64,000 bases of DNA. Source: Simiduia agarivorans SA1 = DSM 21679 (lineage in GTDB: Bacteria > Pseudomonadota > Gammaproteobacteria > Pseudomonadales > Cellvibrionaceae). Below, piece by piece: positions 27,234 to 34,659 of the stretch. Every line of letters starts with the position of its first letter. Positions within the stretch are counted from its first letter, which is position 1. Below the pieces are notes generated by a model. It did no database searches and was not told the origin of the DNA. It saw only the letters and a list, made by a program, of their open reading frames with translations. The position numbers and the translations under genes are program-made. Where the stretch lies: contig NC_018868.3 of the NCBI RefSeq assembly GCF_000305785.2, forward strand, positions 806,001 to 870,000. Reading direction: 5' to 3'.

Positions 27234-28154
27234 TCAATCGAGTGCGGACAACCAACGCGCGAACTCTGCATCCATGCTGGTACCCCAGCCCTTAACCAAG
27301 GCCTGATAACGGGCAAAATCACCTTTCCGGGTAAAACTCAGCATCTGCTCAACTTTTTCCGGTTGCTGTTCAATCATAAAACGTACCGCCAGATAGCCCC
27401 AGCGGTATACCCGGTCCGTGCCCCTTTCTGTGGTGTTGTTGAACACTTCACTCAATGGCAGTTGCTCACGCCCGGCCAAGGCCAATGCGCCCGGATTGTG
27501 CGTTCCATTGGCCACGTATTCCGCCACCCCTTCTGTCCACCAGGTCAGGTGCGGTAACAGCGGCGCAGGTTGTGGACAGTACTCCGGCGCGGCGTGATTA
27601 TTGTGCAAGCCTGCACAGAAATCGCCGTAAACGTTAAAACGCCCATCCAGGTAATGCACCATCTCGTGCCGTAAATTCCAGATAGTGTCACCACGCTGAT
27701 AGGCGATAAAGTTGGCAGAATTCTTGTGCCAGTCCGGATAGCCTTCCAGATACATACCGCCATTGTCGGTGTCGATACCAAAGTCTTTGCCAGCGTGGCG
27801 CTGGTATTCTTCCGCCGAGGCATAGATATTCGCAACCATGAATTGGTTGTGGTCATGCGCGACCGGTTGACGTTGGGTATTAAACAACTGATGAAACAGC
27901 GTTTCATTTTTCGCCATCAGCTGGCAAGCATCTGCAACCTGTTGCTCGCTCAGGGATTGATGACGAATCGCCCAGGCCTCATTGCATTGATGGTAATTGA
28001 CCAACACACTGTCAATCGGGGCCGGCGCAGGCCGCCAATCACCGGGAAAGGCGTAGTCTGGCGAATCGGGCGGAGAGTGGGTGCAGGCTGAAAAAAAACT
28101 GACGCCGACGAAAGAAACCGCGACTGAAAGAGAACGACGAACGTGTTTTGGCAT
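27234..28154 (-). CDS. M9-type collagenase-like metalloprotease lipoprotein
   Basis: 306 residues. A signal peptide ends in 'FFSAC' (Cys24), a plausible lipobox. The catalytic region carries 'GGMYLEGYPD', the zinc site 'IWNLRHEMVHYLDGRFNVYGDF' (His163, Glu164, His167) and 'WWTEGVAEYVANG' with the third ligand Glu208. The HEXXH-YLDGRF and EGVAEY pairing is diagnostic for Vibrio-type microbial collagenases (M9). Unlike secreted collagenases of 800-1000 residues, it lacks the N-terminal activator domain and C-terminal PKD/PPC domains. A Cys-containing insert of roughly a dozen residues separates the two zinc motifs. SD GGAGG is optimal. It lies 63 bases downstream of the GntR regulator gene, on the same strand. 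Confidence 0.87.
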   Translation of the reverse strand: MPKHVRRSLSVAVSFVGVSFFSACTHSPPDSPDYAFPGDWRPAPAPIDSVLVNYHQCNEAWAIRHQSLSEQQVADACQLMAKNETLFHQLFNTQRQPVAHDHNQFMVANIYASAEEYQRHAGKDFGIDTDNGGMYLEGYPDWHKNSANFIAYQRGDTIWNLRHEMVHYLDGRFNVYGDFCAGLHNNHAAPEYCPQPAPLLPHLTWWTEGVAEYVANGTHNPGALALAGREQLPLSEVFNNTTERGTDRVYRWGYLAVRFMIEQQPEKVEQMLSFTRKGDFARYQALVKGWGTSMDAEFARWLSALD

Positions 28155-28217
28155 TGAGGCCTCCGGTTAATACGCCGGCTCCTGTAGCCGGCAATCTCTG
28201 GAGACCGCCCGAGAAAG

Positions 28218-28874
28218 TTACAACTCTTGTTCCCGCAAAAGCGCTTTGATTTCATCCTTTGCCCCCAGTATATGGTCTGTGAGCAAGCCGCAGGCTTTCG
28301 CAATATCGCGCTTTTTACACGCATCCAGTATGTCGCGGTGTTCACCGCCGGCCTTTTTAATACCGCCGGCCAGCAGCAAGTGCATGCGGATGTAGCGATC
28401 AGCGTTCTTATTGAGGTTTTCTACCAGCTCCCGCGTTTGCGGACGATCCACTTTATACAGACCCATGTGGAAACTGGTATTCAGCGATGACCAGCGATCG
28501 GCTGCGTTGTCCTCGTGCAGCGCCCTCTCAAGCGCCTCCAGCTTTTCTTCCGCGGCGGCAAAGTCCGCATCCGTCAACGAGGGAATCGCGCGCTTCAGTA
28601 GATCGGCTTCCAGCAACGCTCGAAGTTCAAACAGCTCATCAACAAGGTTGAGGTTTAACTCTGTGGCGGTGGCTCCTTTATGGGGTTCAAAACGAACCAG
28701 ACCTTCGGCCTCCAATTGCAGCAGCGCTTCACGTACCGGAATCCGGCTCACGTTCAACTCTTCCGCCAAGGCCGCCTGCCGAAGAGGCTCACCCGCTTTG
28801 ATTGCACCCGACAGGATGCGCTCGCGAATGGCTTCTACCACAATCTGGGTTCGCGTTTTGTACTCTATCGCCAT
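28218..28874 (-). CDS. GntR-family regulator (FadR/FCD subfamily) of hydroxyproline genes
   Basis: 218 residues: winged helix-turn-helix ~10-75 ('IRERILSGAIKAGEPLRQAALAEELNVSRIPVREALLQLEAEGLV') and an FCD ligand domain of helices (~85-215) with 'ELFELRALLEADLLK', 'FHMGLY' and 'GEHRDILDACKKRD', whose Asp/His residues usually bind a metal and a carboxylate. It lies between the collagenase and epimerase genes. Palindromes of the type FCD regulators bind are found at 31056 and 22362. The ligand could be a hydroxyproline or a pyrroline-carboxylate (inferred). ATG 28874 is preferred over a TTG at 28883. Confidence 0.9.
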   Translation of the reverse strand: MAIEYKTRTQIVVEAIRERILSGAIKAGEPLRQAALAEELNVSRIPVREALLQLEAEGLVRFEPHKGATATELNLNLVDELFELRALLEADLLKRAIPSLTDADFAAAEEKLEALERALHEDNAADRWSSLNTSFHMGLYKVDRPQTRELVENLNKNADRYIRMHLLLAGGIKKAGGEHRDILDACKKRDIAKACGLLTDHILGAKDEIKALLREQEL

Positions 28875-28903
28875 GAAACTCAATTCCTGTTGAACTGGCG
28901 GCT

Positions 28904-28932
28904 AGTGTACCTTTTGTCTCAAAGGGTCACAA
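28904..28932 (-). promoter_or_regulatory. Sigma70 promoter of the GntR regulator gene
   Basis: On the minus strand, TTGTGA (28932-28927), a 17-base spacer and TACACT (28909-28904), about 30 bases before the ATG. Confidence 0.6.
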
Positions 28933-28956
28933 TTGCGCTTCCCGACCTGCAGCAAG

Positions 28957-28983
28957 GGAAAAAACGGGCTGGAAAACCAGCCC
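28957..28983 (-). terminator. Terminator of the 4-hydroxyproline minus-strand operon
   Basis: On the minus strand GGGCTGG-TTTT-CCAGCCC (28983-28966) is followed after one base by a run of six T's. It separates the epimerase gene from the regulator gene. Confidence 0.8.
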
Positions 28984-29032
28984 AAGTGCAGAATGGACTG
29001 GATATCCAGCCCCAGGGAAACGGTCCGGCGGA

Positions 29033-30034
29033 TCAGATCACCTGAAAACCAAAGGCATAAGGGTCCTCATCGTCCACCGTTATCTGGTTGGCCCCATACA
29101 CTTTGGCCCAACCTTCAATACTGGGAATAATTGCCGTGCGCCCGGCCACCTCCGTGACGGCTTCCACCCGGCCGGTAAATTGACTGCCGATAAAACTTTC
29201 ATGCACAAAGCGGTCACCGACCGACAACAATCCTTTGCTGAACCGCTGCGCCATCCGCGCCGAGGTACCGGTGCCACAAGGCGACCGGTCAATGGCCTTA
29301 TCCCCATAAAACACCGCATTGGCGCTGTCCGAGCCCGGCGTTTTGGGCGCGCCGGTCCACAACACATGGGACAGGCCCCGGATGCCGGCATCCTCGGGAT
29401 GCACAAAATCCATCAGCTTTTGGCCCGCAGCGCGCAAGCGGGGACTGAAGCGCAGCACCTGGTCCGCAGACCAATGCTCAACCCCGGGAAAATTCGGTTG
29501 CGGCTCCACGATGGCGTAAAAATTTCCGCCATAGGCCACATCAAAAACAATGGATCCAAGGCCCTCAATCTCTGCCACCAGCCCTTCGGCATAGAGAAAG
29601 GACGGTACATTGGTCAGTTTGACCGACAGCACTTTCTGGCCCTCCTGGCGATAGCTCACCCTGAGTTGGCCCGCCGGTACATCGACGGTCAACTCGCCCG
29701 GCACGCGGGGCTGAATCAGGCCGGCTTCAAGCCCGGCGGTGAGCGCACCGATGGTGCCGTGTCCGCACATGGGCAGGCAGCCGGAGGTTTCGATAAACAA
29801 AATGGCGCAGTCAGCATCAGCATTCACAGGCGGGTATAAAAATGCGCCCGACATCATGTCGTGCCCTCTGGGCTCAAACATCAACGCCTGACGAATCCAA
29901 TCAAACCGGTCCATGAAATCGAGCCGCTTTTCTCCCATGGTCCGGCCCCGCAGCACCGGGTGACCCGAGGTCACCAGGCGCACAGGGTTGCCACAGGTGT
30001 GGGCATCAATGCAAAAAAATGTTCCCCGTTTCAT
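29033..30034 (-). CDS. 4-hydroxyproline 2-epimerase (proline racemase family)
   Basis: 333 residues, the standard length. Both catalytic cysteines are present: Cys90 ('PMCGHGTIGAL') and Cys253 ('DRSPCGTGTSARMA'), the Cys/Cys pair of racemases and epimerases. It would convert trans-4-hydroxy-L-proline to cis-4-hydroxy-D-proline. Neighbouring genes encode the next two steps (deaminase, oxidase), which favours 4-hydroxyproline over proline as substrate. ATG 30034 is chosen: the longer reading to 30148 would overlap the deaminase gene by 80 bases with unconserved sequence. It is the second gene of a minus-strand pair. Confidence 0.92.
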   Translation of the reverse strand: MKRGTFFCIDAHTCGNPVRLVTSGHPVLRGRTMGEKRLDFMDRFDWIRQALMFEPRGHDMMSGAFLYPPVNADADCAILFIETSGCLPMCGHGTIGALTAGLEAGLIQPRVPGELTVDVPAGQLRVSYRQEGQKVLSVKLTNVPSFLYAEGLVAEIEGLGSIVFDVAYGGNFYAIVEPQPNFPGVEHWSADQVLRFSPRLRAAGQKLMDFVHPEDAGIRGLSHVLWTGAPKTPGSDSANAVFYGDKAIDRSPCGTGTSARMAQRFSKGLLSVGDRFVHESFIGSQFTGRVEAVTEVAGRTAIIPSIEGWAKVYGANQITVDDEDPYAFGFQVI

Positions 30035-30068
30035 CGGCTTTGTCTCAATTGCGTGGGCTTCATGCAGA

Positions 30069-30980
30069 TCAAAGGCCGAATTTATTAAGGTCGATGCGGC
30101 GATGCATGGCTTCGCCATAAACGGTTTCCACGTAGGCCTTTTCTTCACTGGTCAGCGCCAGTCGGGGAGCGCGGGTGCGTTCGCTGCCGCGACCGGCCAA
30201 TTGCTCCGCGTACTTGATGCATTGCACCAAGGTCGGAATGGTGTCGAGCCGCAACAAAGGTAAAAACCAACGCCAGATTTCCAGTGCTTCCTGATAGCGT
30301 CCCTGCTGGGCCAGGGTATAAATCGCCACCGACTCCTTCGGGAACACATTGGTCAATCCGGAGATCCAACCGGTGGCCCCCAGCATGAGGCTTTCCAAAG
30401 CAATGTCATCGACGCCGGTAAACACGGTGAAGCGATCGTCAAACCGGTTGTGCAGTTCGGTGATTCTTCGCGTGTCGGTCGTGGATTCTTTGATAGCCAC
30501 GATGTTCGCTTCATCGGCCAATACCGCCATGCTTTCGAGGCCGAGGTCGACACCGTAGGTGACCGGATTGTTGTACACCATGATCGGCAGGCCCGTGTTG
30601 CGCGCCACCGTTTGAAAATGATGAATGGCTTCCCGTTCGGTTGAGCGATACACCATGCCGGGCAACAACATCAGACCATCCACGCCCGTCGCTTCCGCCG
30701 CCCGGGTGAACTCAACGGCAAATGCCGTGGTGGTTTCCGCAGCGCCGCTGATCAGCGGTACACGGCCATTCACGACTTCTTTTGCTGCCGCCAGCACCTG
30801 TTGCTTCTCGGTTACCGACAGCGAGCAATTCTCACCCACCGTGCCGCACACAATGATGCCGTGCACGCCCTCATTAATCAGGTTGTCCAGCATGTTCTGG
30901 GTTGCTGGCAGATTCAGACTTTCATCGTCGTTGAACTGGGTAGTAACGGCGGGATACACGCCGGACCATGGGCTTGGCAT
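30069..30980 (-). CDS. Delta1-pyrroline-4-hydroxy-2-carboxylate deaminase (DHDPS family)
   Basis: 303 residues, TIM-barrel of the dihydrodipicolinate synthase family. The Schiff-base lysine is Lys164 ('IVAIKESTTD') and the conserved tyrosine is Tyr136 ('IMVYNNP'); 'GTVGENCSLSVTEKQ' is the substrate loop. With an epimerase and a DadA-like oxidase beside it, the likely reaction is deamination of pyrroline-4-hydroxy-2-carboxylate to 2-oxoglutarate semialdehyde rather than lysine synthesis. ATG 30980 has GGAG at seven bases; the reading from 31013 lacks support. It is the first gene of the pair and divergent from the oxidase gene. Confidence 0.9.
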   Translation of the reverse strand: MPSPWSGVYPAVTTQFNDDESLNLPATQNMLDNLINEGVHGIIVCGTVGENCSLSVTEKQQVLAAAKEVVNGRVPLISGAAETTTAFAVEFTRAAEATGVDGLMLLPGMVYRSTEREAIHHFQTVARNTGLPIMVYNNPVTYGVDLGLESMAVLADEANIVAIKESTTDTRRITELHNRFDDRFTVFTGVDDIALESLMLGATGWISGLTNVFPKESVAIYTLAQQGRYQEALEIWRWFLPLLRLDTIPTLVQCIKYAEQLAGRGSERTRAPRLALTSEEKAYVETVYGEAMHRRIDLNKFGL

Positions 30981-31011
30981 AACAATTCTCCAAAAACTCA
31001 GCCACAGATGC

Positions 31012-31033
31012 ACTGAGCAACAAACTGCTCAGT
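31012..31033. repeat. 8-bp inverted repeat in the divergent regulatory region
   Basis: ACTGAGCA (31012-31019) and TGCTCAGT (31026-31033) with a six-base gap, in the leader of the deaminase gene. It could be a hairpin or a second operator. Confidence 0.4.
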
Positions 31034-31039
31034 CAGTGA

Positions 31040-31067
31040 TTGCAGCTTACGGTATATTGTATACAAT
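31040..31067 (+). promoter_or_regulatory. Promoter of the hydroxy-D-proline dehydrogenase operon
   Basis: TTGCAG (31040-31045), a 16-base spacer and TACAAT (31062-31067); the -10 box lies inside the palindromic operator. Expected start near 31074, with a leader of about 29 bases. Confidence 0.5.
31056..31067. promoter_or_regulatory. Palindromic operator, probable GntR/FCD site
   Basis: ATTGTATACAAT is a perfect 12-bp palindrome in the 122-base divergent region between the deaminase and oxidase genes, of the T-GT-AC-A class that FCD-type GntR regulators bind. A partial copy overlaps the promoter at 22362-22373. The regulator gene (28218-28874) is in the same locus. Confidence 0.6.
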
Positions 31068-31102
31068 TGTAAACACCTAATTGATTACGTGAGCGAAACA
31101 AG

Positions 31103-32359
31103 GTGCAAAACAAAACGTCAGACGTGTCCGAATTCGTGGTCGCAGGTGCGGGAATTGTTGGGCTGTGCACAGCAATCCGGGCCCAGCGCGCCGGCTACCA
31201 AGTTACCCTGATAGACCCCAATTCACCGGGAACCGGCTGCTCTAAGGGCAACGCCGGACACTTTGCCACCGAACAGGTATTTCCACTGGCCGACCCGGCC
31301 CTGCTGCCCGCGCTACCGGGCATGCTGCTTAACCCGCTTGGGCCACTGAGCATCCGGCCCCGTTATTGGCTGCGTGCCCTGCCCTGGTTTGCCCGTTTTC
31401 TGTTGCAGATGCGTGCATCGCGCCGGCAGCACAACACACGAGTTCTGAGCGCACTGTGCCAGGACGCTATGAACAGCTGGCAGGCGCTGTTGGCCGGGTG
31501 CAATTTGCTCCACCATTTACAGCGCGCCGGCAATCTCCTGGTATTTGAGCGGGCAGACTCAGCCACAGTGGCGCGTCAGGCCCGACAATACCAGTCGCAG
31601 GGAGTAGACCTCGCCGTGCTCAACCGCGCTGAACTGCGGAGCCTGTGTCCGGGTATCGCAGACTCTGTCACCGCTGCCATCTGGTTCAAAAACACCGGCC
31701 ACTGTACCGATCCCTTCGCTTTGTCGCGGGCCTTGTTTCAACAGTTTCTGGCAGCGGGTGGCCACTGGCTTGAAACCGGTGTGAGCCGCATCGCCCCGGG
31801 GACTCCGCACCGCCTGACACTGCAAAACGGCGCTGTGCTGAACGCAGATCAACTGGTCCTGAGTGCCGGCATCCACAGTCAAGGCTTATGCGAACAACTC
31901 GGGTACCGGGTGCCTCTTGAAGCAGAACGGGGCTACCACCTCAACACCCGGCCGACCACAATGCCGCCGATAGCGATTGCCTCCTACGATCGGAAATTCA
32001 TCATGACGCCAATGGACCGCAAACTCCGCCTGGCAGGAACGGTAGAATTTGCGGGTGCTGATGCAGCGCCGGATTATCGTCGCGCGGATCAGCTCTACCA
32101 GCATGGTGTGGCGCTGTGGCCGGCTCTCGCCCAGGCGCCCGACCCCCGCGTGCGCGAAAACCAATGGATGGGCAACCGGCCCAGCCTGCCGGACTCCCTG
32201 CCGGTGATCTCTGGCAGCCGTTGGCCCGGGCTCTGGTTTAATTTTGGTCATCAGCATTTGGGGCTGACGCTGGCGGCCATCAGTGCCGAACACCTGATGG
32301 CGCTTATTCGGGGGAATGAATCGCCGTTGGCCCGGGCACTCTCCATAGACCGTTTTTGA
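31103..32359 (+). CDS. DadA-like FAD dehydrogenase, probable cis-4-hydroxy-D-proline dehydrogenase
   Basis: 418 residues of the D-amino-acid dehydrogenase family. The N-terminal FAD motif 'VVAGAGIVGLCTAIRAQRAGYQVTLID' and 'GTGCSKGNAGHFATEQVFPLADP' are typical, with a C-terminal 'WMGNRPSLPDSLPVISGS...FNFGHQHLGLTLA' FAD block. The context of epimerase and deaminase indicates oxidation of cis-4-hydroxy-D-proline to pyrroline-4-hydroxy-2-carboxylate. The start is GTG 31103; the ribosome binding site is weak. It heads a plus-strand run with hutI, hutG, an AGCS symporter and ppx. Confidence 0.87.
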   Translation: MQNKTSDVSEFVVAGAGIVGLCTAIRAQRAGYQVTLIDPNSPGTGCSKGNAGHFATEQVFPLADPALLPALPGMLLNPLGPLSIRPRYWLRALPWFARFLLQMRASRRQHNTRVLSALCQDAMNSWQALLAGCNLLHHLQRAGNLLVFERADSATVARQARQYQSQGVDLAVLNRAELRSLCPGIADSVTAAIWFKNTGHCTDPFALSRALFQQFLAAGGHWLETGVSRIAPGTPHRLTLQNGAVLNADQLVLSAGIHSQGLCEQLGYRVPLEAERGYHLNTRPTTMPPIAIASYDRKFIMTPMDRKLRLAGTVEFAGADAAPDYRRADQLYQHGVALWPALAQAPDPRVRENQWMGNRPSLPDSLPVISGSRWPGLWFNFGHQHLGLTLAAISAEHLMALIRGNESPLARALSIDRF

Positions 32360-32409
32360 GGGCGGCCTGCCACTGGTCGTCCTACACTGAACAAAACAGT
32401 GAAGATGCC

Positions 32410-33609
32410 ATGACCCAGCCCGTTTCCGCAGATCTTGTGATAACCCATGCCCGCCTGGCGGCACCCGGCGCCGAGGCACAGGCGCCGCTTCAGGCGTTGG
32501 CAGTCAGCGCTGGCAAAATCAGCTGGGTCGGTGCCATTGACGCAGCACCCTCAGCCCGCCAAACCCTCGATGCCCGGGGGCAATGGCTCACACCGGGGCT
32601 GATCGACTGCCACACCCACCTTATTTTCGGCGGCAACCGGGCGCAGGAATTTGCCTGGCGCCAGCAAGGGGTGAGCTACCAGACCATCGCTGAACGTGGC
32701 GGCGGGATTCGCAGCACTGTGACAGCAACGCGTAATGCCAGCGATGCCGCACTGCTCGAGTCGGCCGGCCGTCGATTGCAGACGCTGATCGATGAAGGCG
32801 TGTGCACGGTGGAAATCAAATCGGGTTACGGTCTCACGCTCGAGCAGGAGTTGCGCATGTTGCGACTCGCCCGCCAGCTCGGCCGGGATTATCCGGTGAA
32901 TATCCACACCACCCTGCTCGCCGCGCACGCACTGCCGCCCGAATTCAGCGATAAAGATGCCTATATCGACCACATCGTGCAGCAGATACTGCCCGCCGCG
33001 GTCGATGAAGGGCTGGCAGACGCAGTGGACGTTTTCTGCGAAGGCGTGGGTTTTTCGCCGGCGCAATGTGAGCGGGTGTTCAGTGCCGCCTGCGCGCTCG
33101 GGCTACCGGTCAAGGGCCATGTTGAACAGTTATCGGATTTAAAGGGCGCGCGACTGGTGGCGCAGTACCAGGGCCTGTCGGTGGATCACATTGAGTATTT
33201 GCAGGCCGAAGATGTCGCTGCATTGAAACCTTCGGGAACCGTGGCGGTGCTTTTGCCGGCGGCGTTTTATTTCCTGCGCGAGACCCAATTGCCTCCCATT
33301 GCCGCGCTGCGCGAACACGCGATACCGATGGCCGTGGCCACCGATTGTAATCCGGGCACCGCGCCACAGGCATCGCTGCTGACCGCCATGAACCAGGCCT
33401 GTATTTTGTTTGGACTGACGCCGGACGAAGCCCTGGCGGGCGTGACCACCCATGCAGCGAAAGCGCTGGGCCTGCACACCACCGGTGAACTCCGGGTTGG
33501 CCATGATGCAGATTTGCTGTTGTGGGATATCGGCTCACCGGCGGAAATCAGCTACGGCATTAATCTGGTCAAACCGGTCCGTCGCTGGCTGGCCGGTGTG
33601 GAGCAATAA
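32410..33609 (+). CDS. hutI: Imidazolonepropionase
   Basis: 399 residues of the amidohydrolase superfamily. Hydrolyses imidazolone-5-propionate to N-formimidoyl-glutamate, the third step of histidine degradation. 'DCHTHLIFGGNRAQEF', 'EIKSGYGLTLEQELRML', 'VKGHVEQLSD' and 'ATDCNPGTAP' are the family motifs, with the metal-binding His pair in HTH. ATG 32410 matches the usual N-terminus; the reading from 32356 is unlikely. The gene lies 50 bases after the oxidase gene and overlaps hutG by one base. hutU and hutH are not in the window. Confidence 0.95.
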   Translation: MTQPVSADLVITHARLAAPGAEAQAPLQALAVSAGKISWVGAIDAAPSARQTLDARGQWLTPGLIDCHTHLIFGGNRAQEFAWRQQGVSYQTIAERGGGIRSTVTATRNASDAALLESAGRRLQTLIDEGVCTVEIKSGYGLTLEQELRMLRLARQLGRDYPVNIHTTLLAAHALPPEFSDKDAYIDHIVQQILPAAVDEGLADAVDVFCEGVGFSPAQCERVFSAACALGLPVKGHVEQLSDLKGARLVAQYQGLSVDHIEYLQAEDVAALKPSGTVAVLLPAAFYFLRETQLPPIAALREHAIPMAVATDCNPGTAPQASLLTAMNQACILFGLTPDEALAGVTTHAAKALGLHTTGELRVGHDADLLLWDIGSPAEISYGINLVKPVRRWLAGVEQ

Positions 33610-34616
33610 TGAGCACGCAATTTTCTGATACAGACCCGCACTACCGTCCGGCCGACCCAGCCCTCTGGAACGGTCGCATCGACGACGAAGAAGCCTTGCC
33701 CGCACTGCGCTGGCATCAACAGACGCAATGCATTTCGCTGGCTTCGCTGCCGCCGGTAACGCACCAGCTGGTGCAACTGGGCTTTGCCTGCGACGCCGGC
33801 GTGATGCGCAATAAAGGCCGTCCGGGTGCAGTCGCCGGCCCGGATGCCCTGCGCGGCGCACTGTGCAACCTGGCCTGCGACCAAACGCTTTTGTTTGATG
33901 CCGGTACCATCGCCTGTGAGGGCGACCAGCTGGAGCCAGCGCAGGCCAGCCTTGCCAGCGCCGTCGCCCGACTCCGTGCCGCCGGCGCAGCGCCGGTGGT
34001 GTTCGGTGGCGGGCATGAAATCGCCTGGGGCAGCTTCCAGGGACTGATGCCCGAACTGAACCAGTATCCGCACATCGGCATTGTGAATTTTGATGCACAC
34101 CTGGATCTGCGCCGACCCGAGCCGGCCGGCTCCTCCGGTACCCCGTTCCGGCAAATTGCCGAGTGGTGCCAGCAGCACCAGCACCCTTTCCATTACCTGG
34201 TGGTGGGCGCCAATCAAAGCGCCAACACCGATGCCCTGTGGCAATTTGCCAGCGCGCAGGGGGTGCAATGGCTGGATGACATCAGCGCAGAAACAGCGCC
34301 TGCGACCGAATGCTACGCCGTGCTGGATCGCTTTCTCGCCGGTGTGGATGCGCTTTACATTACCGTCTGCATGGATGTATTCAACGCTGCCTTCGCGCCC
34401 GGCGTCAGCGCGCCCGCCGCCATGGGTTTATCGCCCGGCCGGTTTTTTCACCTGTTCAAACACTTGCTGAAACTGGCGCACCGTCATCAGAAGCCGGTGC
34501 TGCTGCTGGACATTGCCGAGCTCAACCCACACTACGACCGTGACCATCAAACCGCTAAACTGGCAGCCCGGATTGTGTGGGAATACCAAACTTGGCGTAG
34601 ACAAGCGGCGCCGTAA
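33609..34616 (+). CDS. hutG: Formimidoylglutamase (arginase/ureohydrolase family)
   Basis: 335 residues. Binuclear manganese motifs of ureohydrolases: 'VVFGGGHEIAWG', 'GIVNFDAHLDLR' and 'VCMDVFNAAFAPGVSAPA'. It would split formimidoyl-glutamate into glutamate and formamide. The ATG overlaps the hutI TAA (TAATG), a translationally coupled pair. The Asp-x-Asp motif of the third block reads Met-Asp (CMDVF) where typical arginases have D-x-D; formimidoylglutamases often differ here. Confidence 0.92.
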   Translation: MSTQFSDTDPHYRPADPALWNGRIDDEEALPALRWHQQTQCISLASLPPVTHQLVQLGFACDAGVMRNKGRPGAVAGPDALRGALCNLACDQTLLFDAGTIACEGDQLEPAQASLASAVARLRAAGAAPVVFGGGHEIAWGSFQGLMPELNQYPHIGIVNFDAHLDLRRPEPAGSSGTPFRQIAEWCQQHQHPFHYLVVGANQSANTDALWQFASAQGVQWLDDISAETAPATECYAVLDRFLAGVDALYITVCMDVFNAAFAPGVSAPAAMGLSPGRFFHLFKHLLKLAHRHQKPVLLLDIAELNPHYDRDHQTAKLAARIVWEYQTWRRQAAP

Positions 34617-34659
34617 ACGCCACACTCAAACACTTATAAAAACAAAGACTTATCTGACC

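Noticed and set aside
28174..28192. GCCGGCT/AGCCGGC hairpin between the regulator and collagenase genes as a terminator
   Set aside because: No T-run follows on either strand; the two genes may still be co-transcribed.
30069..30980. Annotation as dapA (dihydrodipicolinate synthase)
   Set aside because: The family fold is shared, but the gene sits between the hydroxyproline epimerase and oxidase genes and not with lysine genes.
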